The notes under the pieces were generated by a model that saw nothing but the letters and a program-made list of their open reading frames with translations, did no database searches and was not told the origin of the DNA. 64,000 bases of DNA, taken from positions 728,221 through 792,220 of the forward strand of contig NZ_JAEUZA010000001.1 in the NCBI RefSeq assembly GCF_016798245.1, read 5' to 3'. Source of the stretch: Alkalicoccobacillus gibsonii (GTDB taxonomy: Bacteria > Bacillota > Bacilli > Bacillales > Bacillaceae_D). A program made the position numbers and the translations under genes. Shown piece after piece: positions 63,155 through 64,000 of the stretch. Each line of letters starts with the position of its first letter. Position 1 is the first letter of the stretch.

Positions 63155-64000
63155 ATGTATAACCGTGCCATTTTACTATACAACATTAAAGCAGGACAAG
63201 ACAAAATAACTGATCAACTAGGAGACATTGTAGAGCAACTAGCCCCCCACGTTCATGAATTTACGCTTCTTCAAACTCTTGAAAAAGGTGAAGCAGAAGA
63301 CGTTTGTTCACGTCTTGGTTCTGAAGTAGACTTACTTCTTATATTTGGTGGAGATGGGACTGTTCATGAATGCATTAATGGATTAATGAAAGTTGAAGAA
63401 GAAAAGCGTCCTAAAGTTGTTATTCTACCTGGAGGAACATGTAATGATTTTGCGCGTTCCTTAAACATTCGTACTGTAAAAGAAGCAATCGCAGCTGTCT
63501 TGGCTAATCATAGTAAAAAGCTTGATATGGGTCAGGTGAACGACCGATATTTTTCTAATTTTGTAGGTGTTGGTTTAATAACGGAAGCCTCACAAGCGAA
63601 AGAAGGTCACTTGAAAGAAAAATGGGGTAAGTTAGGTTACATTATGAGCGCTGTGCAATCATTAAAAGACCCAACCTCCTTCTCCTATTCTTTGCAGACT
63701 GATACTGAGTCTTTTGAAGGCGAAGCGGTTATGATTCTAGCCATGAATGGTCATTATCTCGGAACCGCTGGGTTATTTGTGCAAGATAACGTGATGGATG
63801 ATGGAAAGCTTGATTTATATATTTTAAAGGAAGCGGGCTTTTCTTTATTAAAGAATGTATATAACAAATCAAGATCTGATACGGCTAAGGAATGGCTTTC
63901 ACAGGCAGAAGATATTGAGGTTTTCCGTACAAATTCATTAAAGTTAACAACCGATCAGGCGCAACTAGCTGACTCAGATGGAGAGTTGTATCTTGAGACT
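63155..64000 (+). CDS. Diacylglycerol kinase family lipid kinase (3' end outside window)
   Basis: The first 282 codons of a DagK-type lipid kinase; the frame is open to the last base, so only a short C-terminus (about 15-20 residues by family length of about 300) is missing. LLLIFGGDGTVHECINGLM near residue 67-85 is the ATP-binding motif, VVILPGGTCNDFARSLNI the second glycine-rich motif, and ANHSKKLDMGQVNDRYFSNFVGVGL the usual follow-up. TTDQAQLADSDGE near the end carries the conserved Asp-Gly-Glu. It resembles Bacillus BmrU/YtlR rather than the essential DgkB; substrate uncertain (diacylglycerol, other lipid alcohol). AAAGGGG precedes the ATG. Confidence 0.88.
   Translation, partial: MYNRAILLYNIKAGQDKITDQLGDIVEQLAPHVHEFTLLQTLEKGEAEDVCSRLGSEVDLLLIFGGDGTVHECINGLMKVEEEKRPKVVILPGGTCNDFARSLNIRTVKEAIAAVLANHSKKLDMGQVNDRYFSNFVGVGLITEASQAKEGHLKEKWGKLGYIMSAVQSLKDPTSFSYSLQTDTESFEGEAVMILAMNGHYLGTAGLFVQDNVMDDGKLDLYILKEAGFSLLKNVYNKSRSDTAKEWLSQAEDIEVFRTNSLKLTTDQAQLADSDGELYLET

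Overview
The window is a piece of a low-GC, endospore-forming, motile Bacillaceae chromosome. The evidence is Bacillus-type gene content (a gerKA/KB/KC-like germinant receptor, YtvI, CwlD-type amidase with SPOR domain, the yneT-parE-parC block, ClpE with CtsR operators, trpS with a T-box), strong AGGAGG ribosome binding sites and frequent TTG/GTG starts. An alkaliphilic Bacillaceae lineage is a reasonable guess but is not proven by anything seen here.

Layout. 1-14.0 kb is mostly plus-strand housekeeping: 3' part of gluconokinase, a cell-wall amidase, an M32 carboxypeptidase, an OpuC/EgtU-type ABC importer with fused permease and binding protein, CoA-binding YneT, then topoisomerase IV (parE, parC). 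14-18.3 kb holds ytvI, motA-motB and a lipoprotein gene with a textbook SigD promoter. At 18451-18478 there is a sequence that matches the Firmicutes dif site (XerC/XerD arms around TATATA). About 10 kb further on is a homologue of the replication terminator protein RTP. Most large genes point right before the dif site and left after it, as expected where two replichores meet, so the window very probably spans the replication terminus.

19-28.5 kb carries a phosphotransferase-like gene, katG behind a Fur/PerR-type operator, and a divergent gene set that reads as a complete non-phosphorylating L-fucose pathway: mutarotase FucU, SDR fucose dehydrogenase, fuconolactonase, enolase-superfamily sugar-acid dehydratase, second SDR and an FAH-family diketo-acid hydrolase, with an AraC regulator. 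29-44 kb is mostly minus strand: rtp, a DrrAB-type exporter, a carbohydrate ABC importer, T-box-trpS, yebC, then a second importer of the LplABC type with a membrane-sensor AraC regulator and a GH29 alpha-L-fucosidase under a catabolite-repression (cre) site. Taken together, 22.5-44.1 kb looks like a dispersed regulon for uptake and oxidation of L-fucose from fucosylated glycans; neither importer has its own ATPase, so a shared MsmX-type ATPase elsewhere is expected.

44-64 kb holds a carotenoid desaturase-like gene with an isoprenylcysteine methyltransferase-family gene, an orphan SdpR/SdpI pair, htpG under CIRCE, the ger operon behind a SigG-like promoter, two flavin-dependent luciferase-like monooxygenases flanking a palindromic repeat element, exoA, clpE with several CtsR boxes and tandem promoters, an SDR, a WalR-box-preceded NlpC/P60 endopeptidase, a YhdH-type quinone reductase and the 5' part of a diacylglycerol-kinase-family gene. 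A 24-residue membrane miniprotein with its own promoter and ribosome binding site overlaps the end of exoA. No rRNA, tRNA, prophage, transposase or CRISPR array was found.
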